From contig CP136062.1 of NCBI GenBank assembly GCA_032622095.1, positions 201,463,959-201,527,958 of the forward strand: 64,000 nucleotides of DNA, written 5' to 3'. Positions within the stretch are counted from its first letter, which is position 1. Each line of letters starts with the position of its first letter. Made by a program: the position numbers and the translations under genes. Shown here piece by piece: positions 51,301 to 60,997 of the stretch. Origin of the DNA: Siphonodentalium dalli (taxonomy: Eukaryota > Mollusca > Scaphopoda > Gadilida > Siphonodentaliidae). The notes under the pieces were generated by a model. It searched no databases. It saw only the letters and a program-made list of their open reading frames with translations, and was not told where the DNA came from.

Positions 51301-51886
51301 GTCTTTCACGTTCTGTGGGGGTAAAAATGAAGAATATGTATATGTATATATGAGTTATTGATCGATGGAATTTAAAAATTTCAGTTCTATAGGGCGTTGA
51401 AAATCTTTCGTGTTATCACTTGGCTAAATAATTCCAGATTATATGGTCCTAATACATGTATATCTGGATGTCGACTCTTTTAAGAATATGTGTAGACGAG
51501 ACGAATGAACACTCATCAATGAGCAAAGGTGGTTTATCCATTGTTTTTGTACTGAATCGGTTTTCATGACTGGCGTTTTCCGGATTATCTTTTACAGCTT
51601 GCAGGAAAATTTGATATCGTTGTTAACTGTACTGGGTTTGGCAGTCGACAGCTTCTGAATGACGAGAAAGTGTACCCCAGCCGAGGTCAACACATCAGGG
51701 TAAGTATATTAACCACCCGCGGAATACGACGTATATACCAAAAAGGGTGTGAACCCGGGCCGCTGGATTCCGACAACATATAACGGAATACCGTTTCCAG
51801 CGGAATTTTACAATTCAGTCATTTATATTCTCATATTTTCTACAAATGTCACGCTTTTCCGGATATGTAAATAGATATATAGATAT

Positions 51887-51927
<41 letters not shown>

Positions 51928-53037
51928 CATGTCAATGCCACTAAATTAAAGTAACGTATTTCATTCCCAGACGGCGAGAACTAGTTTACGTTATATTATT
52001 ACACACTGTAATGCATGCCATATGGATTCAATGTAACATCATTAGCATGCCGTCTATGAATTACACTCTTGGTGAAGACATACGTTTACTGTCTATGCAA
52101 TGTTATTTTCTCCAGAATAGTCCCATCTATTCCTTAGTATATCATTAAACTGAATTCTGGCGTCCATACTAGTACCCCTTTTGAAGACAGATTCCTGATT
52201 CCAGGTGAGAGGGGGTGACGTTGATCTCAAATATTTGAGTTCAGGTATATGTGGCAAGATGTCTGTCCGCATATGTGAGAATCTGACCCGATTTTTTCTC
52301 ACCCAGATCATCTTTATTACAATATAATACAATAATGTTGGAAGTAATATTATAGGTCTCAAAGTGCCGCTATGAAGTTTGTTTTTCGAATTTAGGAGGG
52401 GGTATCTCAATATTTTCCAGTAACTTACATCGGAATTCTGTAGGGCTTATATAGATATTTAAAGCATATGTGCAAGAAGTGTTGGACATGTCTACTCAAG
52501 CAGTGTCTCAAGTTAAGATCGTAAGACCTTAATGTGGTCGGTTACCATTATGGACCACAGTGGAAATAAGCAAGCTTTGGCTTGCTTTCCTGTGCGCTCC
52601 TTGGTTGCAATCGATGGCATGACTTGTCAGACGAGCTTATTCATATGTATATTTCTCTTCTACTACTCTATCTTTCTCTCTATCTTTCTATGTACGATGA
52701 CAGTATTTGGCCAGTTGCATATATTGTCACTGCTGCCTGTATTTCGGGTTTCCATCTTTCGGTCATGGACAGGCCAGTCCATAGCCGGCATGCATACATG
52801 GCAGTAGTGTGTATATGCAGGCGGCGAAGAGCTGTTGTTTCTGTTACTAGTATTTCTTAAGCAATATGACAGTCCTGTTGGGGCTCTGCAGAACTGTCAA
52901 GCTGCATTCTTGTTATATTTATATATCTATACTTTTTATATTTATACTATATGAATGTCACACTCTGTGTTACTCTTTTGTATATATGCTTATGCTCAAC
53001 TGTCTGCAAATTTTGCATCTGTTAGCCATTAAAAATT

Positions 53038-53068
<31 letters not shown>

Positions 53069-56000
53069 TATCATATAATTAAATTTAATGTTATTGTTCT
53101 AAAGGCAGTGTAGTAGACATATATTGCTTTAATTTCCAGATGAAGATACCTTGGATGAAACACTTCGTTTACACAGACGACTTAGCATTCGTGGTACCAG
53201 GGTAAGCTTATATCCATATTCGAGTGCAAAAAAGTAAACCCATAATAGTTCAGGTTTGTCGTCTCCAAAGTAAAAACGAAGAATGCAGTCAAGCCATGGA
53301 CAATATTAGTTTGATTTCATTGACCTTCACTAAATGTTATATAGACAAATATTCCAGACAAACTCGTTTATACTTGTAAGCTTGATACTAGTATATAACA
53401 TTTGTGACTGTCATCTTTCCAACTTTGATATGACTGGGTGCCATGCATGGGTGTGTTATCGTGTTTTTACTGTGTGTACGAGGGTGTACATGATTGTGTG
53501 TTTCTAGTATTTCCACGATAGTGCACATGGAACTTCGTGGGACACGATAAGGCATTTTTCAAGACATTTTTCTAGGTAATATAGTACTTAGTTTGTTATT
53601 AAGAAAGACTATCATGGAACTTCGGGAACCAGTATATTCATTGCTGCTCATATATATACAGCTATCAGGTATAGTGTTTAGAATATATTTCCTATGATGT
53701 TGAACCCAGAACATGCATGCGATTTATGCTATACTCGTTCACAGATGCGATAACGCCGTCGTGGGAGGTACGAGGCAGAAAGATGACTTCAATCAACAGA
53801 TAGAACCAGAAGATACAAATGCTATTTTAGGTCGAGTCAAGAAATTGCTTCCCAGAATTGAGGTAAGGATGGTCTATAAATATATAGATAGAATGGCACA
53901 AGTGTGTGGAATGGCTAACGTTATCGTACTAGTTTGTTGTGAAGCTATGGTAAAATGAGAACGTTAACATAAGCACACAATTGTGGTGTTATATATGTTT
54001 ATTTCACACTCTGAGGATTGCAGCTTATAGTATGTTGAAATTTAGATCGATATAACTTGTGATTTATGTTGACCATACCTCATCATTAGCGAAGACATGT
54101 ATGTTACAGCTGACGTCTTTATTAACGTTTCAACGTAATCGGTTTGTACTGTCCAAAGGATAAAGCTGTATTTTGCAACAACAAAAAAACCAATGGGTGT
54201 GCAATAAATAGTTTTAATGCATGTTAGATTTGCTATTATGATCCACTCTGTGTGCAGTCTGTACCGACCGGTGCCGATTAACTGCTGGCAAACTTCACGG
54301 CAGCCGATATCGGTAAGGCAACGACCTCCAGCACATTATTACATTCAATGAAATGCATAGTGCAAACCAGTCAAGACTGTTGAGGTATATACTGTCAACA
54401 TGTCACTCAACTTTGCATCATGGCGATATACACTGAAGTCGACATGACTTGTCGACTTGTCGGTTTCTGGTCTATATATGGCCGGTACCGACTACCCGTA
54501 TGACATATTCGCCACTATGTTGCCACTATATGTTGTCTGTACCAGTCGGTGCCGACTGACTGCTGGCATGCCGGTGCCAGCATGTACATGTACCAGAATG
54601 CGACCGGTACCTGTCGGCATGTACATGTACCAGAATGCGACCGGTACCTGTCGACATGTGCACTGGGTAGTATCGTAGTTCGACCATGACTTCTAGCATT
54701 AAACTATATATAACTTCAATATGCATGGGGTTTCTTATGGCGTTTATTCCGCTTCTGGAAAGATTTAGTCTCTCTGAGAGTATTGCGATTGACGAAAGTT
54801 TGGGTTAGTTTTTTATGTGTGTCAGACGTATACTGTCGATCATTACTACGCACATCGGGCTACTGAAAATACGATACTTGAATGTACAGTATACCTCAAT
54901 ACGTTTCATGTATATAGTATATCTAATTAATAAAGTTTTGTTCCCATATCTTATTATAAACAGGGAGCGAAGATAGAGCATGTATGGGTTGGTCTTCGTC
55001 CACATCGGATCCCCCTACGACTGGAACGAGATACCATATACACTCGAAACGGACCTATCAAGGTTTGTAACGTTCAAGTTTGTAACACTTTATGAGAAGA
55101 GTAAGTTCCCCTAATATACATTGACTCATAATTTTGCACATATTATATGCCTACATATAATTATCGTTCACCATCAGTTCAATTAACAGCGTTGCAATGC
55201 CAAACAGTTGGTTGGAGTTATGATTGAATGATGGCCATTTTAAGAGAAATGTCAAATTGAAATATGGACGATTCAAATCGCAACATGCGATCAACAGACC
55301 CTGATTCTGCAATTAACAATGTGCTTAGTGAATGTCCGTATCAGGCCTGAAACTTGTAGAATGGAATTTGTATGGGTATGGCAAGGTTTCTTTTCGCCAA
55401 ACTGTAAGGGTTTATACCCAAATGTCACCAGGAGTCGTCATGTCAACAATTTGTTACAGTCGCATACTTTATTAGTGCTATATACAGGTCAAAGTTCTGG
55501 AGTAACATTCCATTGATTCCGTATATGGAATTCATGAATATCCAAAAGCTCCGTACATGCAATGCTACTCCAGAACTTTTACCTGTATAGCACAAACAAA
55601 CGGAACGGGGCTGGATGGATCCAATATAGTCGCGACTCAGTGGCAAGGCGTATTGTGCATTGTGCTCTCTTAGTGTGATTTAGAAAATGCCATCTTCTCA
55701 TTTAATTGTTACTCATTTAAGCGCCAGATTACCCACATTACCACTATCCACATGTACATGGTGAATTAGTTTTCAGATACCAAATATTACATGTGAAAAA
55801 TATCATGATCGATCCCATATATTTTGGATAAAAAACAGCGAAATGTTATGGGAACTTACTGTTGTGAGGTGTTTATACATGTAATCACATGTAATCACGT
55901 GAATTCAACATTTATTGACCTGATATGAGACAATATAGTGTATTTATTTAATTGTTGCTTAAATTCATATTCCATTTACTGTAGAAAAGACTGTGCTGTT

Positions 56001-57261
56001 TAAAAACAAAAAATATCAATATTACTGAACAATCCACTCGAAATATGACAATAAGCGAGATCACTGGGTCGCGGACGTATTGGATTCATCCAGCTCCGTT
56101 CCGTGGTTTCAGAGATTCTTCCAGCCCGGTTCCGTAGTTTTAGTGCTACTGGTCAAAAATTTGGAGTGGCATTTCCATATGGAGTTTTTGAATTATTCAT
56201 GACGTCCATAATTATATGGAATGCTACTCCAAAACTTTCACCTGTAGCACTAAAGCCACGGAACCGGACCTGGTGGATCCAATATGGCCGCGAGTTAGTG
56301 ACAGGGCGAATTACTATGTGATGGTCCCTATATATTAGATAAGTTTCATCCACAGTGTCTGTTTATGTATCAGGTTACTTAACATGGCAAATGCAAGGCA
56401 ATGATATACATTAACACTTTCTTTACTAAATACTCATTGATGAGTAGTTTCATCTGGGAATTGTTCAACTAATAAGTTCAATAAACGTTTATTAACTTAT
56501 TATCTCCGTTGTCCACTAACAGATAGGAATCATTCTTCACTTAACGCGTCATCTACTTTGATTTCATGAACATGCCTCCATGTAAATAGTAGGACATTGA
56601 AATGTATACTTTAATAACGAAATGAGAGAGTACATTTAGTAAAGAAATTGTTAACGATGCATAATCCGAATTAACGCTCGAAAATTACTATTTCCTTCGC
56701 TTCGGGGGGGGGGGGGGAGTATATTTGATTCGAGTGATGGAACCCACCCATCAAAGCTCAAGAGTGATCAGATATCGATTTTTGAAAATCTATTATTTTT
56801 CACCCCCAATACTTTTTAGTGGCCCCAATAACAAGTCCACGAGAAGACGGTCTCGGACCAAATGTTGATAAATAACAGGACTTGGTCAATTTTATACTTT
56901 AGTTGACTGTGTTTAGCATTATTTTGGGGCAATTTAATCGATTCTGATAACTGAAGCGACATTTAAAAAAATGTTGTTTTTGTTGTTGTTGGAATCTGAT
57001 GATATGGGGACCATCGAATCGGATTGAGTACCATTAAACTAGAAATAGAGACCTCGGATCTAACAAGCTGCATCGATACCAATGATTCTGAAATTTCCAA
57101 GTTTGATAGCACAAATGTCATTTTGTCCTTTTGTTCTCTTGCAGGTAGTGCACAACTACGGCCACGGATCTAACGGGATTGGTTTGAGTTGGGGCACAGC
57201 TATTGAAGCTTCCAAACTCGTGAAGGAAATCGTAGGTGCATCGCCAGTGTCGAAATTGTGA
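45178..57261 (+). CDS. DDO: D-aspartate oxidase, ten exons, complete
   Basis: This peroxisomal FAD enzyme oxidatively deaminates acidic D-amino acids to 2-oxo acids, ammonia and hydrogen peroxide. Ten exons join in phase to 1005 bases, 334 residues, close to the usual ~340. Landmarks: FAD-binding GAGAVGLSTA at residues 8-17, TTSDGAAG, DIVVNCTGFGSRQL, VVGGTRQKDDF (R234, the GTRQ arginine that separates D-aspartate from neutral D-amino acid oxidases), VGLRPHR (R275, carboxylate-binding position) and the DAO signature VVHNYGHGSNGIGLSWG (297-313). The C-terminus SKL is a canonical peroxisomal targeting signal. The active-site loop MKHFVYTDDLAFVVPG is unusual (see findings). A 3' splice-like site TTGTTGCAG|GATGAG ends at 45119, so a 5' untranslated exon may exist. 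AATAAA lies at 57270. Introns hold a 52-bp minisatellite and foldback MITEs. A paralog lies convergent at 63334. Confidence 0.93.
45372..45896 (+). other. DDO intron 1, no separate feature
   Basis: The intron is 525 bp. Open frames across 45597-46017 partly overlap exon 2 in other frames and are not genes. Confidence 0.6.
45897..46008 (+). CDS. DDO: DDO exon 2
   Basis: The exon is 112 bp, with acceptor CCTCATTACAG|ACAATG and donor CCGTTT|GTAAGT. It encodes QWITDGFQHYSKLALSSQSS through GYVFANEPF, matching the helix after the FAD fold. Confidence 0.88.
46009..47010 (+). other. DDO intron 2, first part
   Basis: I see only AT-rich intron sequence without a repeat boundary or exon. Confidence 0.5.
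47011..47060 (-). repeat. Inverted single copy of the 52-bp minisatellite unit
   Basis: AATGTAGTGGGTATGTGTTA and TTGTGGGATAGGTCGCTGTG are the complement of the unit that follows in 13 tandem copies. The spacer (47060-47115) contains GTAAACCGCG..GCGGTTTACCGCGG palindromes. Confidence 0.85.
47106..47784 (+). repeat. Minisatellite, 13 copies of a 52-bp unit
   Basis: The unit contains CGACCACAGCGCTGTATCCC, CCAATAACACTCACACCC and ACTACATTCATTAA. The ACTACATT phrase occurs 13 times at exact 52-bp spacing from 47150 to 47774. Most copies are near identical, with variants at CGCTGTA. Confidence 0.95.
48166..48245 (+). CDS. DDO: DDO exon 3
   Basis: The exon is 80 bp, with acceptor ATATCTACAG|AATCCA and donor TACAA|GTGAGT. 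It encodes NPILKDVIFSFHELTKAQLE KLKVPY (in two parts). Confidence 0.88.
48246..48694 (+). other. DDO intron 3
   Basis: The intron is 449 bp with nothing further supported. A 105-codon minus-strand frame crossing exon 4 is a shadow. Confidence 0.6.
48695..48760 (+). CDS. DDO: DDO exon 4
   Basis: The exon is 66 bp, with acceptor TTCCCAACAG|GTATGG and donor GAAAG|GTGAGT. It encodes YGYLLVTCLVECRKYLPWLM, the family segment ending in the conserved YLPWL. Confidence 0.9.
48840..49005 (+). repeat. Two tandem units in DDO intron 4
   Basis: GAAGGAAACATTTCCCAGGC, CTTATATACTCACAATATAT and ACGGCATCGATAGTC are repeated twice. The second copy has extra ATACTCACAATAT units. Confidence 0.85.
49130..49570 (-). 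repeat. Degenerate repeats of GAACTGTTGCCC
   Basis: CGAACTGTTGCCC-like words occur about eight times with CGAGCGAACTGTTGACTGG and GGTTTGCAAT spacers. Frames here are by-products. Confidence 0.6.
50424..50568. mobile_element. TA-flanked foldback MITE, copy F (145 bp)
   Basis: Ends are CAATAATGCCCTAATTAATC and CAGTAATGCCCTAAT (complement), with TA flanks. Central portions of both arms are deleted. It lies in DDO intron 4. Confidence 0.78.
50685..50739 (+). CDS. DDO: DDO exon 5
   Basis: The exon is 55 bp, with acceptor TTATATATAG|ATTCAA and donor CAGAT|GTAAGT. It encodes FKQDGGVVTTKKISDIAD. Confidence 0.87.
51598..51699 (+). CDS. DDO: DDO exon 6
   Basis: The exon is 102 bp, with acceptor TCTTTTACAG|CTTGCA and donor ATCAGG|GTAAGT. 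It encodes LAGKFDIVVNCTGFGSRQLL through YPSRGQHIR, the second FAD-contact segment. Confidence 0.93.
51877..51927 (+). repeat. GATA microsatellite
   Basis: About ten GATA units lie in DDO intron 6. A CTAT run also occurs at 53031-53070. Confidence 0.9.
51928..53139 (+). other. DDO intron 6 remainder
   Basis: No exon is supported. A CT-rich 52660-52700 region and the CTAT run suggest repeat-derived sequence. The CTAT tract might be the tail of a retroposed repeat. Confidence 0.45.
53140..53201 (+). CDS. DDO: DDO exon 7 (active-site loop)
   Basis: The exon is 62 bp, with acceptor TAATTTCCAG|ATGAAG and donor CCAGG|GTAAGC. It encodes MKIPWMKHFVYTDDLAFVVP. The position matching mammalian DDO Arg216 reads Tyr in my hand alignment. 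Confidence 0.9.
53745..53862 (+). CDS. DDO: DDO exon 8
   Basis: The exon is 118 bp, with acceptor GTTCACAG|ATGCGA and donor ATTGAG|GTAAGG. It encodes CDNAVVGGTRQKDDFNQQIE through KKLLPRIE, including the DDO-type GTRQK arginine. Confidence 0.93.
54240..54690 (+). repeat. GC-richer imperfect repeats including two 39-bp tandem copies
   Basis: CATGTACATGTACCAGAATG and CGACCGGTACCTGTCG occur twice in tandem at 54585-54660. Related TGTACC.GTCGGTGCCGA words occur at 54260 and 54540. It lies in DDO intron 8. Confidence 0.75.
54964..55062 (+). CDS. DDO: DDO exon 9
   Basis: The exon is 99 bp, with acceptor TATAAACAG|GGAGCG and donor ATCAAG|GTTTGT. It encodes GAKIEHVWVGLRPHRIPLRL through NGPIK, with the substrate-carboxylate arginine in GLRP. 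Confidence 0.92.
55479..55645. mobile_element. Foldback element, copy 2 of the GTCGCGGCCATATTG family (partial)
   Basis: GGTCAAAGTTCTGGAGTAAC pairs with GCTACTCCAGAACTTTTACC. Only the right outer arm (CAATATAGTCGCGAC) is kept. Confidence 0.7.
56061..56308. mobile_element. Foldback element, copy 3 of the GTCGCGGCCATATTG family
   Basis: The left arm GTCGCGGACGTATTGGATTC mirrors the right arm GGATCCAATATGGCCGCGA. The inner arms pair around CATATGGAGTTTTTGAATT. Confidence 0.75.
56650..57038 (-). mobile_element. TTAAAGGTACTCAATCC-family repeat, copy in DDO intron 9
   Basis: It contains a G-tract, GGAACCCACCCATCAAAGCT, ATCGATTCTGATAACTGAAG and the terminal GGATTGAGTACCATTAAAC. The left end is eroded. 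Confidence 0.6.
57145..57261 (+). CDS. DDO: DDO exon 10 (stop, SKL terminus)
   Basis: The exon is 117 bp, with acceptor TCTCTTGCAG|GTAGTG. It encodes VVHNYGHGSNGIGLSWGTAI and ends ASPVSKL, stop TGA. Confidence 0.95.
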   Translation, partial: VVHNYGHGSNGIGLSWGTAIEASKLVKEIVGASPVSKL

Positions 57262-57269
57262 TTTTGGGA

Positions 57270-57275
57270 AATAAA
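57270..57275 (+). terminator. DDO: Polyadenylation signal of DDO
   Basis: AATAAA lies 9 bases after the stop codon, followed by an AT-rich stretch. A 3' untranslated region this short is unusual but plausible. Confidence 0.6.
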
Positions 57276-57415
57276 GCTGATAAAAATAATATAAGAGAGT
57301 ATGTGTAGTTTATATTTTAACGGCAACATACAATGATAGCCAGGTTGAGCCACACATACCTGTCACGTCAAATGATGTAACATGTGCTGCTCTTAAATTG
57401 CCAGACTGTCAGAGG

Positions 57416-57845
57416 TTAAAGGTACTCACTCCGATCAGACGCTCCTAAATTACTATGTTTTGGCTTCGGGGGTAAAAAATATTTGATTCGAGTCGAGGAA
57501 CCCACCAATCAAAGCTCAGAGTGATCATATATCGATTTTTGAAGTTTGTTATTTCTCGAGATGTGTAATAATATGTGGCCCAGAAACACATAGACTCTCG
57601 GACAAATTGCAGATGAAGATGGATAACTCTAAAATCAAGTGGTAATACGGTCGAATTTCATGATACTTTAGTGATAATACGACCATATTTTGTTAAGTTT
57701 TGGGAAATTTTATACCATAGTTGACAGTGGTTAGCATTATTTTGTTGCTATAAATCGATTCTGATAACAAAAGCGTATTTTGAAGAAATGTTGTTGTTGT
57801 ATCTTGATGGTATGGGGACCGTCTAATCGGATTCAGTACCTTTAA
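57416..57845 (-). mobile_element. TTAAAGGTACTCAATCC-family repeat, near-complete copy
   Basis: It starts TTAAAGGTACTCACTCCGAT and ends GGATTCAGTACCTTTAA. It shares the full interior with 20698-21153, inverted. Confidence 0.68.
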
Positions 57846-57868
57846 CTAATAAATTGATTGATTGGGTA

Positions 57869-58882
57869 GATCATGCCATGAATCTCTATTCTTGCTACGC
57901 CCGTAGAGATCATATTCCACCCATTCAAAATATGTGAATTTGTTGATGTTTTGACCGGGAACTTTATATGATTGAACAAACAACGCAGGGAATATGTTTC
58001 TTTGTCAATACTAGTCTTATACTTTAGTAATCTATTTCACAGTAGCGGGTGGTCCCAGCTCGGAATTGCATTACTTTTGTGTCCTTTATCGCAAAAATAT
58101 TGAACTATTTCGGGTGAAATTCCATTATTTTAGGCGATGCAAATCAAAATCGGCTCAACAATCTCATAAATCATGCGATCTCGATCGGGGTACTTCCCCT
58201 ACTTAGACATACGTTAAGGAACATGTATTAGATAAGAAATATAATTGCGTGCACTGTTTTAAAGATGGATTATCTCTTTAAATAACAAATTTTAAATAGT
58301 TGCGTGTGTATAAAATAATAGATATGAACTGAAGACCTCTGTCCGGAAAAGCTTCTACTAATTAATATTGATTTTATTTCGAATATTAAATCGGGACCGT
58401 TTATGTTACTATTTTTAGAACAGACCATTCGGATGATACCATATTGCGATATAGAGAACTGGGCTGTTCCTATGGCTACGCACCGAAAGTCAAATGTCCC
58501 AGATTGATTGTTTGTATTGTTTTGTTCCACAGATATAAGCGATAATCAGTATAATTGATGTTTATTTGTGACAAAATTGTACAATCAAATTTCTGGTCTT
58601 GGTTAACAGTAACCACTATTGTTCGTTAGCTGAACAAACACGCCTTTTTAGACCAGAAAATATGCGAAATAAAATTAATATTAATCGATAGAAGCATTTC
58701 CGGACAGGAGTCGTCGATTCAAATCTAATATTTTATACCCCGGTAACTATATAATACATGTTTACAAAGAGATAATCCACCTTTAAACTTCCCTGTCAGA
58801 ACATCAAAATGTTCCCAGGTTATGAACTGGTAGAGTATGATCTCTACTGGCAGTGTCAGAGTAGAGCTCCGTGACATGATCT
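57869..58882. mobile_element. Foldback element, copy 3 of the AGATCATGCC family, with a nested insertion
   Basis: The left arm AGATCATGCCATGAATCTCT and right end GTGACATGATCT belong to the family of 6923-7423. The repeat at 58259-58796 is nested in its right half. Confidence 0.65.
58259..58796. mobile_element. TTAAAGATGGATTATCTC repeat, near-complete nested copy
   Basis: Inverted termini TTTAAAGATGGATTATCTCT and AGAGATAATCCACCTTTAAA are present. It carries the same 86-codon frame (58530-58270, minus) as 33453-33982. Confidence 0.7.
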
Positions 58883-58974
58883 ATTGGTTGGGCTCTCGTG
58901 ATATCAACTGCTCTCGCAATCACTAAACTGCTGGTCACACCAACTGAATATTAATTTGTCATGTAATATTAATA

Positions 58975-58980
58975 TTTATT
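58975..58980 (-). terminator. Possible polyadenylation signal of the candidate exon
   Basis: AATAAA on the minus strand lies just downstream of the stop at 58992. It supports the candidate exon only weakly, since AATAAA is common in AT-rich DNA. Confidence 0.25.
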
Positions 58981-58991
58981 TGACTCAAGCA

Positions 58992-59104
58992 TTATAATGT
59001 CATCGCAAGTTCTGTCCCCACCATACCATTCTTCTTTGGAACACAACAGAGTGTGTAGTGTTCGCCCACAGTTAAAAACATGGTTGGCCTTGGCGGTGGG
59101 TATC
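58992..59104 (-). CDS. Candidate terminal exon of an unidentified minus-strand gene
   Basis: The acceptor GATATTTTCACAG|GATACC opens a 36-codon frame (after 2 nt) ending at TAA (58994-58992). It reads YPPPRPTMFLTVGEHYTLCC then VPKKNGMVGTELAMTL. The composition looks protein-like, with prolines, cysteines and balanced charge. AATAAA lies 12 bases past the stop. I found no upstream exon, so it may be a relic or chance. Confidence 0.3.
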
Positions 59105-60170
59105 CTGTGAAAATATCTCCATCTTTCAAAAACCGCCAAAAACAGAAAGAACATCAAAATGTAGATAGACTTTGTCCGTATACAAATAAGAAATATTGCA
59201 TAAACAATATTTTATGGTCATATGTTTGACCATGTAAACAAACGCATAAAAAGTTACTTTTCTGGTGTTTGTTTATATTATGATGGTAAACATAAAGAGC
59301 GTTCTTTGTTGGTGAATACCTGATATGGAACTAATAAAGAGCGTTTATGCCATTTGTGTGTGATTAGCCAGTAGCATTGTGCTGTCTTCTGTAACACAAT
59401 CAGGCTCTTGCTTAGGTAAAATATAGTAGGTCTTTATGATAACATGCTGTTTACGCGATGGTCATGGTATATATGAACGGAATTGTATGCGTTTTAATGT
59501 TTTTCTGTTTACGGTGTTTGGAACAAATATGAATATTTTCGACAATTAAGGCCGCACGTGCCTTTAAGGTGCCCTAGGGAAATACGGATGAACTGACCTT
59601 CTTTGGTTATAATACTAGGAGATCAGAAAATTTATCATATCTAACCTTGCTGCCTCCCATATCAAGCCATTCCTAATAAATTATACATGTATTTGACCTC
59701 TGCTGTGCCTATCCATGCATACACAGTAATCAGATACTGTTTAAAGATTCGAATCACGCAGTGCATATATATACTGCATAGTTTATCTTGTCGACAATCG
59801 TTCTTGTCAATACATGCAGACGGATGAACCGTGGTTATATATTATATGCAAAGTGGGTTTTGTAATCGCACACTTTATGTATAAACAATTGGTTGGTATG
59901 AACACCTTTAACTTGAAACAATAGACATGCTTAGATTGTGAACTCCTAACTACAATTCCCAGGCGCTATACATGTATCAGCAACCTATGTTTGAAGTTCT
60001 CGATCTAAACTTGTCCATTTCCAACCTCTTGGATTCAAAAGAAGGGAAACTTCAGCTCGATACATGTACTTTCAAACTAGTTGTTAAGGGGTAGAATATT
60101 GACATTAAATCTTAATAGCCGAACCCTGATTAATGTGTCTTACTCTACTTCTAATATAGTTCCCTTCGAT
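59105..60170 (+). other. Intergenic, no supported gene
   Basis: This is AT-rich sequence. A pair of ATAAAGAGCGTT words at 59292 and 59333 resembles the pair at 26448 and 26503. Confidence 0.4.
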
Positions 60171-60174
60171 GTAA

Positions 60175-60375
60175 ACCAGGTCATGATATCGGTTGTTCTT
60201 GATTCTGGTTTCGCCCCCCCCCCCCCTTAAACCGACTCGTGGTATCGGTCGTTCTTTATGCTGACATATCCCACACCCACAAAACCAGCTCGTGATATAG
60301 GTTTATCTATATGCTGATTTAGCCCCCCCCCCCCCCCCGCAAACCAGCTCGTGATATCGGTCGTTCTACATCGAT
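60175..60375 (+). repeat. About four ~65-bp units punctuated by poly-C tracts
   Basis: AAACCAGCTCGTGATATCGG, CGGTCGTTCT and ATGCTGATTTAGCC-like words recur, each followed by a C-run of varied length (60217, 60325). Confidence 0.7.
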
Positions 60376-60997
60376 ACTGGTTTAGTCAATAGTTACTCCC
60401 AACGGAAAACCTCTAACCACGTCCCTCGTGACACTATCTTTGCTAGATTACGTATTTATATTATACAAAGAATAGCATATTGCGTTCGAATGGAGCTATT
60501 ATCAACATAAAGCGGTTTTATTCAATTAAATGATTGTTTTCTTTTATCACGTATATAACAGTGCAACGAGCAAAACGTATATAAATGTATATGCATTATA
60601 CACAAATTGGGAAATCATGTTCAGTCATCATACATATATACACGCATTATATAACAATTTAATAATAAACGATATACTTGACTATATATGTACTATCTAT
60701 CACACGCGCATGTGTTCATATATAGTGGGTGTGCCAGGAAGACAGCAAATCCTGGTTATGCCACTCCCTCACAATAATTTCACCAGACTTTTTGAATTAT
60801 GAATGATGCTTCGCTGTAATTTAATTATTGTGTGAATAACACATCTAAATCTAGTCTTCCGTCAGAACATAACTCAGAATTCTTGTTTTGACAAGATATG
60901 AGAGTTCAAGTGACTTAATTTCGGTCACTAATTTTCGAGGTTGTGAAATTTGAACGCCAAAATCTCCTTAAAATAAATATATTTGATATACGGTTTT

